From Umezawaea tangerina (GTDB lineage Bacteria; Actinomycetota; Actinomycetes; Mycobacteriales; Pseudonocardiaceae), in the NCBI RefSeq assembly GCF_003002815.1, contig NZ_PVTF01000008.1, positions 124,001-188,000 on the forward strand: a stretch of 64,000 bases of DNA. Direction: 5' to 3'. Position 1 is the stretch's first letter, and each line of letters begins with the position of its first letter. The notes beneath the pieces are model-generated. The model worked only from the letters and a program-made list of their open reading frames with translations, ran no database searches and was not told the origin of the DNA. Below are positions 9,249-20,935 of the stretch, in pieces. Position numbers and translations under genes: made by a program.

Positions 9249-10336
9249 TCAGGCGGGAAGCACGAGGTCGAGTTCCAGCCAGCGGGCCAAGTCCTCGATC
9301 TCCGCGCGCACCGCCGCGGTGGTGGCGCGGTCGAACGGCACGTCCTCGTGGACCGCGTCGACCCGCAGCACCCCGCCCTTGCGGTCGGCCGTGGCGTCGA
9401 GCTTGCCCACCAGCGCGTCGCCGTGCAGTACCGGCAGCGCGAAGTACCCCCACCGGCGCTTGGCGGCGGGCTTGTACATCTCCAGCTGGTAGTCGAACCC
9501 GAACAGCTCCACGGCGCGCTTGCGGTCGTGCACCAGCCGGTCGAACGGCGACAGCAGCGCTGCCCGACCGGAGAACGGTTGGCCCAGCAGGGCCGGGTCG
9601 ACCCGCCAGGTGCCCCTCACGCCCTCCACCACCGCCTGCTCGCCCGCCTCGGCGACGTCCGCGGGCTCGACGGGGAGCGCGGTGGTCCTCGCGCGGGCGA
9701 TGCCCAGCGCCCGCAGCCGCCGCTCGTCGCGGACCCGCTTCGCCTCGTCGCGGGGGAGTGCCGGATCGGCGGGGTAGACGCGGTCGGCCAGGTCCCACAG
9801 CCGGTCGCCGCCCCTGCGCCCGGCGACCGCGACCTCGCCGCACAGCACCAGGTACTCCAGCATCTGCGTGATGTTGCGGTTGTTGGTCCACCCCGTCGAC
9901 CGCCACGGCACCGCGCAGGTGTCCGGGAGGTCGCGCGAGGGCAGCGGCCCCGACGAGCGGAGCCGGTCGAGGACGTCGCGGCGGCAGGCGTCGTTGGCCC
10001 GCAGCCACTCACGGCCCCGCGTGCCCGGTTCGGCACCCTCCCAGTGCGCCATGTCCGCCCGGTACAGCACCAGGTCCTCCGCGGGCCGGATCATCGCCCG
10101 CAGCTCCACCAGCCGCCGGTCCGCGAGCGCTGTGGCCAGGTCGGTCGTGGCGTACGCCGAGCCGAGGCGGCTCCAGGACACGAGGTGGGCGTTCGGCGCG
10201 ACCGCGGCGATCGGGTCGACCTGGAGCAGGGTCAGCCCGCGCACCACGTCGAGCAGCCCGGTGGGCCGCCGGGCGTCCAGGAGCTGGGCGCGCACTGCGA
10301 CGCGGCGGGCGTCGAGGCGGGAGAGGTGGTGGACGG

Positions 10337-10340
<4 letters not shown>
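9249..10340 (-). CDS. YcaQ/AlkZ-like DNA glycosylase (HTH_42 family)
   Basis: A protein of 363 residues of the winged-helix HTH_42 (DUF1006) family. The N-terminal part contains LTLLQVDPIAAVAPNAHLV; Q40-V-D42 fits the QxD catalytic motif of the YcaQ (AlkX) branch, whereas AlkZ-type self-resistance enzymes carry QxQ. Other family phrases are RPAEDLVLYRADMAHW, DRLWDLADRVYP, LLSPFDRLVHDRKRAVELFGFDYQLE and VLHGDALVGKLD. Known relatives unhook interstrand crosslinks and remove bulky alkylated bases. The start GTG overlaps the stop of the upstream XRE regulator (GTGA), so the two are cotranscribed and probably translationally coupled. Confidence 0.85.
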
Positions 10341-13226
<2,886 letters not shown>

Positions 13227-13252
<26 letters not shown>

Positions 13253-14645
13253 GCCCGGCGAGGACGTCGGCCTCGGTGTCCGCCTCGTCGGCGGCCCACC
13301 ACACGTGCCCGTCGGGGCGCACGACCACCGCGCCCGGTCCGCCCGCCGTCTCGAAGCCGAGCCGCGCGGCGAGGTCGGCGGCCTCCTCCAGGTCGGTCAG
13401 CAGCACGGGGCGGCCGCGGTGCAGGTGCTCGGCCGCAGCCGGGAAGCGCTTGCCCACCAACGGGTGCGTGCCGGGGTAGGCGACGTCGAGGCCGGACAGC
13501 TTGTCGGCGAGCGCCCGGTTCAGCTGGGGCACCGAGCCGACGAGGTCGTTCACCAGCTTGCGGAGCTCGCGCTGCTCGGGCGTGGCGGCGCCGATCAGGG
13601 CGGTCTGCGCGAGCGTGTGCTCGGCGAGCTCGAGCCCGACGGGGTGGCGCTCGTCGTGGTAGCTGTCCAGCAGGCCGGGCGCTGCGCGGCCCTGCACCTG
13701 CGCGGCGAGCTTCCAGCCCAGGTTCATGGCGTCCTGCACGCCGACGTTCAGCCCGACGCCGCCCGCGGGGAAGTGCATGTGGGCGGCGTCGCCCGCCAGC
13801 AGCACCCGGCCCTTCCGGTAGGTGGCGGCGATCCGGGTGGTGTTGCCGAACCGGCTCAGCCAGCCGGGGTCGCGCATGCCGAAGTCGCTGCCCGCGACCC
13901 TGGTCGTCGTGGCGCGCAGGTCCTCGAAGGTGAACCCGTCGTCGCGGCCCTGCCGCACCGAGTCGAGACCGGCGATCCGGAACCGGCCGCCGCCCAGCGG
14001 CACCGTGATCAGCGCGCCGTCGGTGTTGTGGGCGCTGATCACCGGCGGCACCGGCGGGTCGTCCAGCACGACCTCGCCGACGTAGCCGAACGTCGTCGCG
14101 TCCGAGCCGGGGAAGTCGACGCCCGCCGCCTTGCGCACGGTGCTGCCCGCCCCGTCGGCCCCCACGACGTACCGCGCGGTGAGCGCGTACGGGCCGTCGG
14201 GGCCGTCCAGCTCGACGGTCACCGCCGAGTCGTCCTGGGTCAGCCCCGTCACGCCGTGGCCGCGCAGGATCCGCACGCCGAGGTCCAGCGCGCGCCGCTC
14301 GAAGAGCTGCTCGGTGCGCAGCTGCGGGATCGACAGCAGGAACGGGTAGGGGGTGTCGAGCTCGCGCAGGTCCAGCCGGTTGTCCAGCATCCCGAAGTGC
14401 CAGGTGGGCACCCGGCCGCCCTCGGCGAGGAACTCCTTCTCCACGCCGCGCATCGCCAGCACCTCGACCGTGCGCGGGTGCACGCCCATGGCCTTGGAGT
14501 GCGGGCTGCGCTCGACCGCGCGTTCCACGACCAGCGTCGGCACGCCCGCCAGCGCCAGCTCCGCGGCCACCCACAGGCCCACCGGACCGGCGCCCACGAC
14601 CAGGACCTGCTCCGTCTCATTTGATTGGGTGCTCTCTAGATTCAT
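13227..14645 (-). CDS. Class A FAD-dependent aromatic monooxygenase (Rox/PgaE-like)
   Basis: A protein of 472 residues. The FAD dinucleotide motif GAGPVGLWVAAELALAG is near the N-terminus, the DG motif GADGAGSTVRKAAG is in the middle, and the GD motif GDAAHMHFPAGGVGLNVGVQD follows. A thioredoxin-like C-terminal region ends in a DGHVWWAAD pattern, as in polyketide hydroxylases and rifampicin monooxygenases. It likely hydroxylates an aromatic compound. I use ATG 14645; longer starts would run into the divergent TetR gene. No clear Shine-Dalgarno sequence precedes it, so the mRNA may be leaderless. The divergent TetR regulator probably controls it. Confidence 0.87.
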
Positions 14646-14691
14646 ATTAACGACCGTACTCCGAATTTGGACGGGCCGTACCATCGGGTCC
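14646..14691. promoter_or_regulatory. Divergent promoter/operator between the monooxygenase and its TetR regulator
   Basis: Only 46 bp separate the two start codons, with an A/T-rich patch unusual for this DNA. CCGTAC occurs twice (14654-14659 and 14676-14681), 22 bp apart, which is two helical turns and suits a TetR dimer. TACGGT (minus) and TACCAT (plus) are possible -10 elements placed so that both mRNAs would be almost leaderless. Confidence 0.5.
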
Positions 14692-15306
14692 ATGGCAACG
14701 CGCGGTTACCGGTCGTCGGTGCGGGCCCGGCACGCCGAGGACACGCGGCGCTCGATCGTCGAGGCGGCCGCGGAGCTCTTCGCCGAGCAGGGGTACGCGC
14801 GGACCAGCGTGGCCGCGGTCGCCGCCGCGGCGGGCGTCGCGCTGAACACCGTCTACACCAGCGTCGGCGGCAAGTCCGCGCTGATCATGGCGATGAGCGA
14901 GGACGGCGGCGAGGACACCACGGCCGTGGAGACCGTGCGGCGGATCGTCGAGTCCGACGACCCGCGGGAGATCCTGCGCATCACCGCCCGCGGCACCGGC
15001 GAGGTGCGCCGCGCGCGCTGGACGCAGGTCGGGATCCTGCTCGACAACCGCACCTCCGACCCGGACGTCGCCGCCGCGGCCGACCTCGCCACCGGGATCG
15101 TGCGCGACCGGCTCGACCGGGTGGCCGCCAGGCTCGTCGAGATCGGCGGGCTCGCACCCGGCCTGACCGAGCGGCGGGTCGGCGACGTCCTGTGGTTCTA
15201 CTTCGGCTTCGAGGCCTGGCGCACCGCGCGCGGCTTCGGCTGGGACTGGGACGAGGCCGCCGAGTGGCTCGCCGCGCAGGCCGCCGCGGCGCTGCTCCCG
15301 TCCTGA
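14692..15306 (+). CDS. TetR-family transcriptional regulator
   Basis: A protein of 204 residues. The N-terminal TetR helix-turn-helix is clear at TRRSIVEAAAELFAEQGYARTSVAAVAAAAGVALNTVYTSVGGKSALI (about residues 18-65). The C-terminal ligand domain is helical and ends in a tryptophan-rich segment (FGFEAWRTARGFGWDWDEAAEWLAA). ATG 14692 lies 46 bp from the start of the divergent flavin monooxygenase, the typical arrangement for a self-regulating repressor that responds to the monooxygenase substrate. No Shine-Dalgarno sequence is evident. Confidence 0.9.
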   Translation: MATRGYRSSVRARHAEDTRRSIVEAAAELFAEQGYARTSVAAVAAAAGVALNTVYTSVGGKSALIMAMSEDGGEDTTAVETVRRIVESDDPREILRITARGTGEVRRARWTQVGILLDNRTSDPDVAAAADLATGIVRDRLDRVAARLVEIGGLAPGLTERRVGDVLWFYFGFEAWRTARGFGWDWDEAAEWLAAQAAAALLPS

Positions 15307-15404
15307 TCGGACGGTCCGGGTCCGCGTATTTCGGTCGTTCCGGGGTGGTCGACCGTGGTTCCATCTTCCCGGCATACCGGTGATCGAGTGATGGGGGCGG
15401 ACCA

Positions 15405-16466
15405 GTGGAGCGGATCAGCGCGACCACCACCAGCCGGAGGCTGGCCACGGTGGAGACCATCCGCGAGATCGCGGGCATCCCCGGCGCCGACGCGATCGTG
15501 CGCGCACGGGTCCGCGGGTGGGACGTCGTCGTGCGCAAGGACGAGTTCCGGGTGGGCGACGCCTGCGTGTACTTCGAGGTCGACTCGATGCTCGACGTCG
15601 AGGACCCGAGGTTCGCGTTCCTGGCGCCGCGCGGCGTGCGGACCGATGTGGACGGTCGGCGCGGCCACGTGCTGCGGACGGCGAAGCTGCGCGGCCAGTA
15701 CTCGCAAGGACTCGCGGTGCTGCTGTCGGCGTTCCCGGAGCTGGCGGGGGCCGAGCCGGGTGAGGACGTGACCGCCGCTCTGGGCGTGGTGAAGTGGGAC
15801 CCGCCGCTGCCGGCCGAGCTGTCCGGCCAGGTGCGCGGTCCCCGGCCCGGCTGGATCCCGGCCACCGACGAGGAGCGGATCCAGAACGTGGCCGCGGTCC
15901 TGGAGTGCCCGGCGCGCTGGGTCGCCACGGAGAAGCTGGACGGCACGAGCGTGACCGTCTACGTGGACCCGGAGTCCGGTGTGGACGGTGTCTGCTCGCG
16001 CAACTACGACCTGCTTCCCGCCGACGGCAACACGTTGTGGCGACTGGCGCGCGAGGGGGACCTGCACGGGCTGCTGCGCGGCTCGTTCCCCGGCAGGCGG
16101 GCCGCGGTGCAGGGCGAGGCGTACGGGGCCGGGATCCAGGGGAACCCGTTGAAGCTGCGGGACCAGCGCTTCTCCGCGTTCACGCTGAGGGTCGAGGGCG
16201 CCGAGGTCCCGCGCGGCGAGTGGCCCGAGTGGGCGCTCGCGCTGTCCGTGCCGGTGCGGGAGGAGTTCTCCTTCCCCGCCACGGTGGACCAGGCGCTGGG
16301 CGACGTGGACGGGATGAGGTCGGCCGTCTCTCCGGACCGGCTGGCCGAAGGGCTGGTGTGGCGGGCGGGCGACCGCGCGGAGGTGGAGCTGGCCGACGGC
16401 CAGGTGGTGCGGGCGTCGTTCAAGGCCATCTCGAACCGGTTCCTGCTCAAGCACCAGGACTCGTAG
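15405..16466 (+). CDS. DraRnl-type (Rnl5) RNA ligase
   Basis: A protein of 353 residues resembling Deinococcus radiodurans RNA ligase DR_B0094. The N-terminal ~110 residues form the OB-like domain (ATVETIREIAGIPGADAI, VVVRKDEFRVGDACVYFEVDS). The nucleotidyltransferase domain carries motif I at K177-LDGTS, where AMP is attached. Motif IV is EGLVWR and motif V is ASFKAISNRFLLK near the C-terminus. The family seals 3'-OH/5'-PO4 RNA ends at nicks in duplexes. The start is GTG 15405 with a GGGGGCGG stretch upstream. No tRNA, toxin nuclease or RtcB-like neighbour is present, so its partner process is unknown. A strong terminator follows. Confidence 0.87.
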   Translation: MERISATTTSRRLATVETIREIAGIPGADAIVRARVRGWDVVVRKDEFRVGDACVYFEVDSMLDVEDPRFAFLAPRGVRTDVDGRRGHVLRTAKLRGQYSQGLAVLLSAFPELAGAEPGEDVTAALGVVKWDPPLPAELSGQVRGPRPGWIPATDEERIQNVAAVLECPARWVATEKLDGTSVTVYVDPESGVDGVCSRNYDLLPADGNTLWRLAREGDLHGLLRGSFPGRRAAVQGEAYGAGIQGNPLKLRDQRFSAFTLRVEGAEVPRGEWPEWALALSVPVREEFSFPATVDQALGDVDGMRSAVSPDRLAEGLVWRAGDRAEVELADGQVVRASFKAISNRFLLKHQDS

Positions 16467-16469
16467 GAC

Positions 16470-16509
16470 CACTGGGCACGGGGCTGGTGCCACAGCCCCG
16501 TGCCCAGTG
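16470..16509. terminator. Strong bidirectional terminator
   Basis: A perfect 16-bp stem (16470-16485 with 16494-16509) has an 8-base loop. It starts 3 bp after the RNA ligase stop and ends 12 bp from the converging FAD enzyme stop. Confidence 0.9.
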
Positions 16510-16521
16510 CACCCGGACGGC

Positions 16522-17760
16522 TTACCCCGCGGTGACCTGGTCGGCGGTGAACAGCGGCAGGTCGAGCCGCGGTGGCCTGGGGCCGTAGGCGTTGGCCTTG
16601 GCGGCGCGGGCCCGGACACCGGGCAAGGCGGTGATCCAGCGCAGGAAACCCGGTGGTGTCAACGGTTTTCCGCGCTCGCGGCTGCGGGCGATGCGGCGTT
16701 CGATCCTGGTCTGCTGGGCCTGCACCACGTCGATCGCGGGCTCGCGTTCGGCCTGGATCGCGGCGAGCACGGCCGGGTCGACGGTGCCGTGGTCGCGCAG
16801 CGCGGGCACGAGCCGGTTGGCGGTGGCGACGGCGTCCTGGATGGCCATCAGGATCCCGTTGCCGCCGACAGGGGAGATCACGTGCGCCGCGTCGCCGATG
16901 AGCAGCAGCCCCGGCCGGTGCCAGCGGTCGACGCGGGCGATGTCCACCGACAGCAGGGTCGTCTGGGAGAACTCGCGCAGCTCGTGGACGCGGTCGGCCA
17001 GCCACGGCACGCGCCGCGCGACGAAGTCGCGGATCGGGGCGACCCCGGCGTCGCGCGCGGCCGGGTAGCCGCCCTTCGGGAGGGTGCAGCCGACCTGCCA
17101 GTCGTCCGTCCCGCCGAGCAGGCCCACGTACTGGTCGCGGCCGAAGTACAGGTCCACGTCGGCCTCGGGCGGGTCGGCGGGGTGGCGGGGCAGGCGGAAC
17201 CAGAGCAGGTCGCTGGAGGCGCCGAGGCTGTGCGCGGGCAGCCCGGAGAGCTTGCGCGTCTTGGAGAACCGGCCGTCGGCGCCCACGACGAGCCGGGCGG
17301 ACAGCGTCTGCTCGCCCTGCTTGTCCCGGTAGCGCACGCCGGTGACGACACCGTCCTCCTCGACCAGGCCGGTGACCTTCGCGCCGAGCCGGAGCGTGAA
17401 CGCGGGCAGGCGGGCGGCCTCGGTGGCGAGGAAGTCCAGGAACCTGGCCTGCGGCATCAGCGCGACGTAGTTGAACCTGGTGCGCAGCTTGCCGTAGTCG
17501 GCCGTGGTGATGGACGTGGTCGGGGTGTGGAACCGGAAGTACCGCGCGGGGTGGTGGGGCAGCCGCAGCAGCGCGTCGGCCAGGCCGAGGTCGTCGAGCA
17601 GCTCCAGCGTGTACGGGTGCAGCGAGTCGCCGCGGAAGTCGCGGTCGAAGTCCTGGTGCGACTCCAGCAGGGTGACCGGGACGCCCGCGCGGGCCAGCAG
17701 CAGCGCCAGCACCACGCCGCCGGGGCCGCCGCCGACCACGACCACGTCGGGCTCGCTCAC
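16522..17760 (-). CDS. FAD-dependent monooxygenase/oxidoreductase
   Basis: A protein of 412 residues starting at GTG 17760, with GGAGG seven bases upstream; the longer open frame upstream overlaps the previous gene. The N-terminus is the FAD motif VVVGGGPGGVVLALLLARAG. The DG-type motif GADGRFSKTRKLSG and the GD motif LLIGDAAHVISPVGGNGILMAIQDA place it with class A flavin monooxygenases. Unlike the enzyme at 13227 it lacks a thioredoxin-like C-terminus. The start overlaps the F420-type reductase stop (GTGA). Together with the divergent MarR regulator this looks like a small detoxification or tailoring unit; the substrate is unknown. Confidence 0.86.
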   Translation of the reverse strand: MSEPDVVVVGGGPGGVVLALLLARAGVPVTLLESHQDFDRDFRGDSLHPYTLELLDDLGLADALLRLPHHPARYFRFHTPTTSITTADYGKLRTRFNYVALMPQARFLDFLATEAARLPAFTLRLGAKVTGLVEEDGVVTGVRYRDKQGEQTLSARLVVGADGRFSKTRKLSGLPAHSLGASSDLLWFRLPRHPADPPEADVDLYFGRDQYVGLLGGTDDWQVGCTLPKGGYPAARDAGVAPIRDFVARRVPWLADRVHELREFSQTTLLSVDIARVDRWHRPGLLLIGDAAHVISPVGGNGILMAIQDAVATANRLVPALRDHGTVDPAVLAAIQAEREPAIDVVQAQQTRIERRIARSRERGKPLTPPGFLRWITALPGVRARAAKANAYGPRPPRLDLPLFTADQVTAG

Positions 17761-18197
17761 GACCGGTCCTCCAGCCGGAACACCGCGATCGAGCCCAGGT
17801 GCGCGGCGATCTCCTCGACCGGCGCGTCCGGGGCGACCGGGAACGCGCGCAGCGCCCACGGCACGGTCACCGCGTTCAGGTAGGTCGACACGACGCTCGC
17901 CGCCTCCTCGCCCGCCGCGGGCACGGCGGTGCATGGCCTGCTCTCCCCGCCCGCGAGCACGGTGCACTCCGGGGCCGCGGCCAGGTTGCGCACCCAGTCG
18001 CGGCCCGTGTCGGGGGAGACCAGGTAGTGCCGGTCGTGCAGCCGGGTCACGCCGATCGGGGTGTCGCGGGGCTCGCCGCTGCGGCGGCCGCGGGTGCGCA
18101 CGACCCGCAGCGCGTACCCGGCCTCGGGCACCGGGTCGGCGGGCGAGCCGAGGATCCGGGCCGCCATCTGGGTGTTCATCGTCCGGGGGTCGGTCAC
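17757..18197 (-). CDS. F420-dependent nitroreductase/quinone reductase family (Ddn-like) protein
   Basis: A protein of 146 residues of the split-barrel DUF385/Ddn family. Typical segments are YALRVVRTRGRRSGEPRDTPIGV, HYLVSPDTGRDWVRNLAAAPECTV and AVTVPWALRAFPV. Members bind deazaflavin F420 and reduce quinones or nitro compounds; binding in this copy is inferred from family membership. It starts with GTG 18197, with GAGGAG upstream. It is the first gene of a two-gene operon with the FAD enzyme and diverges from a MarR regulator. Confidence 0.86.
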   Translation of the reverse strand: MTDPRTMNTQMAARILGSPADPVPEAGYALRVVRTRGRRSGEPRDTPIGVTRLHDRHYLVSPDTGRDWVRNLAAAPECTVLAGGESRPCTAVPAAGEEAASVVSTYLNAVTVPWALRAFPVAPDAPVEEIAAHLGSIAVFRLEDRS

Positions 18198-18220
18198 GCC
18201 GTGCTCCTCGTCGTCGAGTG

Positions 18221-18268
18221 GTCGCTAGAGAGTCTAGCTAGTTTGTCGAGCGACCGCTCTCTAGACTG
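18221..18268. promoter_or_regulatory. Divergent MarR operator region
   Basis: In the 76-bp gap between divergent genes, CTAGAGAG (18225-18232) and CTCTCTAG (18257-18264) form an inverted pair around the palindrome CTAGCTAG (18234-18241). This A/T-containing dyad is the best candidate for binding by the adjacent MarR repressor. No footprint-type evidence can be read from sequence. Confidence 0.55.
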
Positions 18269-18273
18269 CGGGG

Positions 18274-18732
18274 GTGGACGAGCGTGATCCCGACATCGCG
18301 ATGGACATCAGCCGGTCGCTCCGGGACCTCCTGCAGGCCGGACGGGGTGTGCAGGCCACCCTCGCCCGGAGGCTGGGCGTCGGCGTCACCGACGTCCAGG
18401 CGGTGAGCCACCTCGTCGAGAGCACCGAACCGCTGGGCACGGTGGAGCTGGGCAACCGGCTGGGGATCAGGTCGGCGTCGGCGACCGTGCTGGCCGACCG
18501 CCTGGAGGCCGCCGGGCACCTGAGCAGGCACAGCCACCCCGACGACCGCCGCCGCGTCGTCCTGCGGCCCACGGACTCCGCGCGCGCCGAGGTGCGGGCC
18601 GCGCTGGCGCCGCTGCTGGTGTCGCTGGCCGACGTCGTCGCCGGCCTCGACGACGAGCAGGCGGTGGTGGTGCGGGACTTCCTGCGCGACGCCACCCGTG
18701 CCATCGGGGACTTCACCGACCCGACCGGGTGA
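18274..18732 (+). CDS. MarR-family transcriptional regulator
   Basis: A protein of 152 residues with a winged helix. The recognition region GTVELGNRLGIRSASATVLADRLEAAGHLSRHSHPDDRRRVVLRPT (about residues 50-95) shows the MarR wing motif DDRR. GTG 18274 is the longest start; ATG 18301 is an alternative. No clear ribosome site is seen, so a leaderless mRNA is possible. It diverges from the F420/FAD reductase pair and shares a dyad-rich intergenic region with it, so it is most likely their repressor and autoregulated. Confidence 0.88.
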   Translation: MDERDPDIAMDISRSLRDLLQAGRGVQATLARRLGVGVTDVQAVSHLVESTEPLGTVELGNRLGIRSASATVLADRLEAAGHLSRHSHPDDRRRVVLRPTDSARAEVRAALAPLLVSLADVVAGLDDEQAVVVRDFLRDATRAIGDFTDPTG

Positions 18733-18938
18733 TCACCGCCGTGCGGTCCGGCCCGCGCGCGACTAGCGTCTGCCCATGATCACCGGCACTCCCGGTCCGG
18801 CGGCGCAAACCGGGACCGGTGGCACGTGCCCCGACCGGATGACCGACCATGACGGACGGTGCGGGCGACGTCGTCCGACCATGGGAGGCCGATCGTGAAC
18901 CGTCCTGATGAGATCGACCCGGTGGGGGGAGTGCACGG

Positions 18939-19949
18939 ATGACCGCGGTGAGCGTCTTCGCCTACGCCGTCGCGCTGGTGTGGTCGCTGTTCTTCCTGGT
19001 CAGCTTCCTGCGCGACCGGCGGCTGCTGCGCAACGGCGTGTACCTGGTGCTGGCACTGGTGTTCTTCGCCTTCGGGCTGCTGACCACCCTGGCCTCGCTG
19101 TCCACCGCGGCCGCGAACGTCGTGCTCGTCGTGGTGGTCGTGCTGATCCCGCTGCTGATCATCGGGCTGGCGGTCTTCCTGGTGGGCAACGGCGTGACGA
19201 TGGTCCGCAAGGAGGGCTTCCGGCCGGTCAACCTGCTGTCGATGCTCGCCGGGCTCGGCATCATCGGCTACGTGGTGTTCACCCTGGTCGCCGCCCGCAT
19301 CGACTGGGCGCCGCTGGGGGTGTTCAGCGGCGCGGTGACCGGGGTCCTGTTCTACCTGTCATTCCTGTTCGCCTGCTTCCTGCTGTACTCGTTCGTCTAC
19401 GGCAGGATCCGCCCCAAGCGCGACGTCGACTTCGTCGTGGTGCTGGGCGCGGGCCTCAACGGCGCCAAGGTGCCGCCGCTGCTGGCGAGCAGGCTCGACC
19501 GCGGCCGCAGGGCGTTCGACGCGGCGGTGGCCAAGGGCAGCAGCCCGGCGCTGGTGACCTCGGGCGGTCAGGGGCCGGGGGAGGAGGTGCCCGAGTCGCA
19601 CGCGATGGCCGACTACCTGGTGGCGGGCGGCGTCGACCGCGACCGCGTGCTGCTGGAGGACAAGTCGACCACCACGCTGGAGAACCTGAGCCTGAGCGGC
19701 GCGATCATGTCCGAGGTGCGCCCCGACTACCGGTGCCTGGTCGTCACCAACAACTTCCACGTGCTGCGCGCGGCTCTGCTGGCCCGCAAGGCGCGGGTCA
19801 ACGGGCAGGTCATCGGCGCCCCGACGGCCTGGTACTTCTGGCCGAGCGCCACGATCCGCGAGTTCGTCGCGATCCTGGTGGAGCACTGGCTGCTCAACGG
19901 GATCGTCTGCCTGCTCATCGTCGTGTCGGCGGTGCTGCCCTCGATCTGA
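18939..19949 (+). CDS. YdcF-family (DUF218) integral membrane protein
   Basis: A protein of 336 residues. Five hydrophobic segments occupy about residues 1-150, followed by a cytoplasmic-type DUF218 domain: FVVVLGAGLNGAKVPPLLASRLDRG, VTSGGQGPGEEVPESHAMADYLV, LEDKSTTTLENLSLS and CLVVTNNFHVLRAALLARK. A final hydrophobic helix closes the protein. The family includes E. coli YdcF, SanA and ElyC, linked to envelope metabolism. The role in this copy is unknown. No operon partner: the next gene converges with a 9-bp gap. Confidence 0.86.
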   Translation: MTAVSVFAYAVALVWSLFFLVSFLRDRRLLRNGVYLVLALVFFAFGLLTTLASLSTAAANVVLVVVVVLIPLLIIGLAVFLVGNGVTMVRKEGFRPVNLLSMLAGLGIIGYVVFTLVAARIDWAPLGVFSGAVTGVLFYLSFLFACFLLYSFVYGRIRPKRDVDFVVVLGAGLNGAKVPPLLASRLDRGRRAFDAAVAKGSSPALVTSGGQGPGEEVPESHAMADYLVAGGVDRDRVLLEDKSTTTLENLSLSGAIMSEVRPDYRCLVVTNNFHVLRAALLARKARVNGQVIGAPTAWYFWPSATIREFVAILVEHWLLNGIVCLLIVVSAVLPSI

Positions 19950-19958
19950 GCCCCGCGC

Positions 19959-20867
19959 TCAGGAGCCCGCGCGGGCCAGCCGCAGTCCGTGGTGGAGGCC
20001 GTCGCGGAACGCGCGCGGGGCCGGGTGCAGCGCGGCCCCGTGGCGGACACCGGTGAACAGCCGCCTGCGCGGCCGCCCCGGCAGGTGGTGCAGGCCCACG
20101 GTGCGCGGCCGGTCCGTCCACACCAGATCGGGCAGCAGCGTCGCCGCGTGGCCGGTCTCCACGAGGTGGACCTGGAGCAGCAGGTCCGAGCTCTCGAAGC
20201 GCACGTCCGGGGCGAACCCCGCGTCGTGGCACAGGGTCCTGGCCCAGCGGCCGGTCGGGCTGTCGGGCGGGTCCAGCACCCACGGGGTGTCCGCCAGGTC
20301 CGCGAGCGACGCGTGGGCGCGGCTGTGCGGGCCGGTGGCGGGCAACGCGATCCGCATCTCGTCGAACGCCAGGTCCTCGGTGTCCACACCGGACATCGGC
20401 GGGTGCGGCTGACCGGGGTACTCCTCGCCGAGGACCAGGTCGAAGTCGTGCGACAGCAGGCCCGCGAACGCCCCGCCCGCGTCCTGCTGGGTGATCTCCA
20501 CCCGCAGGCCGGGATGGCGTTCGGCCAGCAGCGACAGCGCCGCCGGGGCCAGCGCCAGCAGCACGGACTGGAACGAGGCGACCCGCAGCGTGCCGGTGAC
20601 CTCGGTCAGCGACGCCGCCAGCTCGGCCTCCGCGACCTCCAGGTGGCCGAGGATCGCGTCGGTGTGGGTGACCAGGATCCGGGCCTGCTCGGTGAGCCGC
20701 ACACCGCGTCCGACGTGCTCCAGCAGCCGCACACCCGTCTCGTTCTCCAGCTGCGCGAGCTGCTGCGAGATCGCCGACGGGCTGTAGGACAGCGCGCGGG
20801 CCACCGCGGCCAGCGTGCCGCGGCGTTCGAGCTCGCGCAGCAGGCGCAGGCGGTGGACGTCGAGCAT
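19959..20867 (-). CDS. LysR-family transcriptional regulator
   Basis: A protein of 302 residues. The LysR helix-turn-helix is at RLLRELERRGTLAAVARALSYSPSAISQQLAQLENETGVRLLEHVGRGVRLTEQARIL (about residues 7-65). A periplasmic-binding-like effector domain follows (GTLRVASFQSVLLALAPAALSLL). I prefer ATG 20867 to GTG 20870 because GGAGG lies about seven bases before the ATG. It diverges from an EamA exporter across 68 bp containing a 15-bp palindrome, so it probably regulates that exporter. Confidence 0.9.
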   Translation of the reverse strand: MLDVHRLRLLRELERRGTLAAVARALSYSPSAISQQLAQLENETGVRLLEHVGRGVRLTEQARILVTHTDAILGHLEVAEAELAASLTEVTGTLRVASFQSVLLALAPAALSLLAERHPGLRVEITQQDAGGAFAGLLSHDFDLVLGEEYPGQPHPPMSGVDTEDLAFDEMRIALPATGPHSRAHASLADLADTPWVLDPPDSPTGRWARTLCHDAGFAPDVRFESSDLLLQVHLVETGHAATLLPDLVWTDRPRTVGLHHLPGRPRRRLFTGVRHGAALHPAPRAFRDGLHHGLRLARAGS

Positions 20868-20912
20868 CACGGCCCCTCCGGTCAGTTCCGCTTACCAGTA
20901 TCGCGCAGAAAC

Positions 20913-20927
20913 GTTCGCTGGACGAAC
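20913..20927. promoter_or_regulatory. Candidate LysR operator
   Basis: GTTCG-CTGGA-CGAAC is a perfect 5+5 bp palindrome with a 5-base centre, located between the divergent LysR and EamA start codons. It fits the interrupted-dyad form of LysR sites and ends 8 bp before the EamA ATG. Confidence 0.5.
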
Positions 20928-20935
20928 TGATCGGG

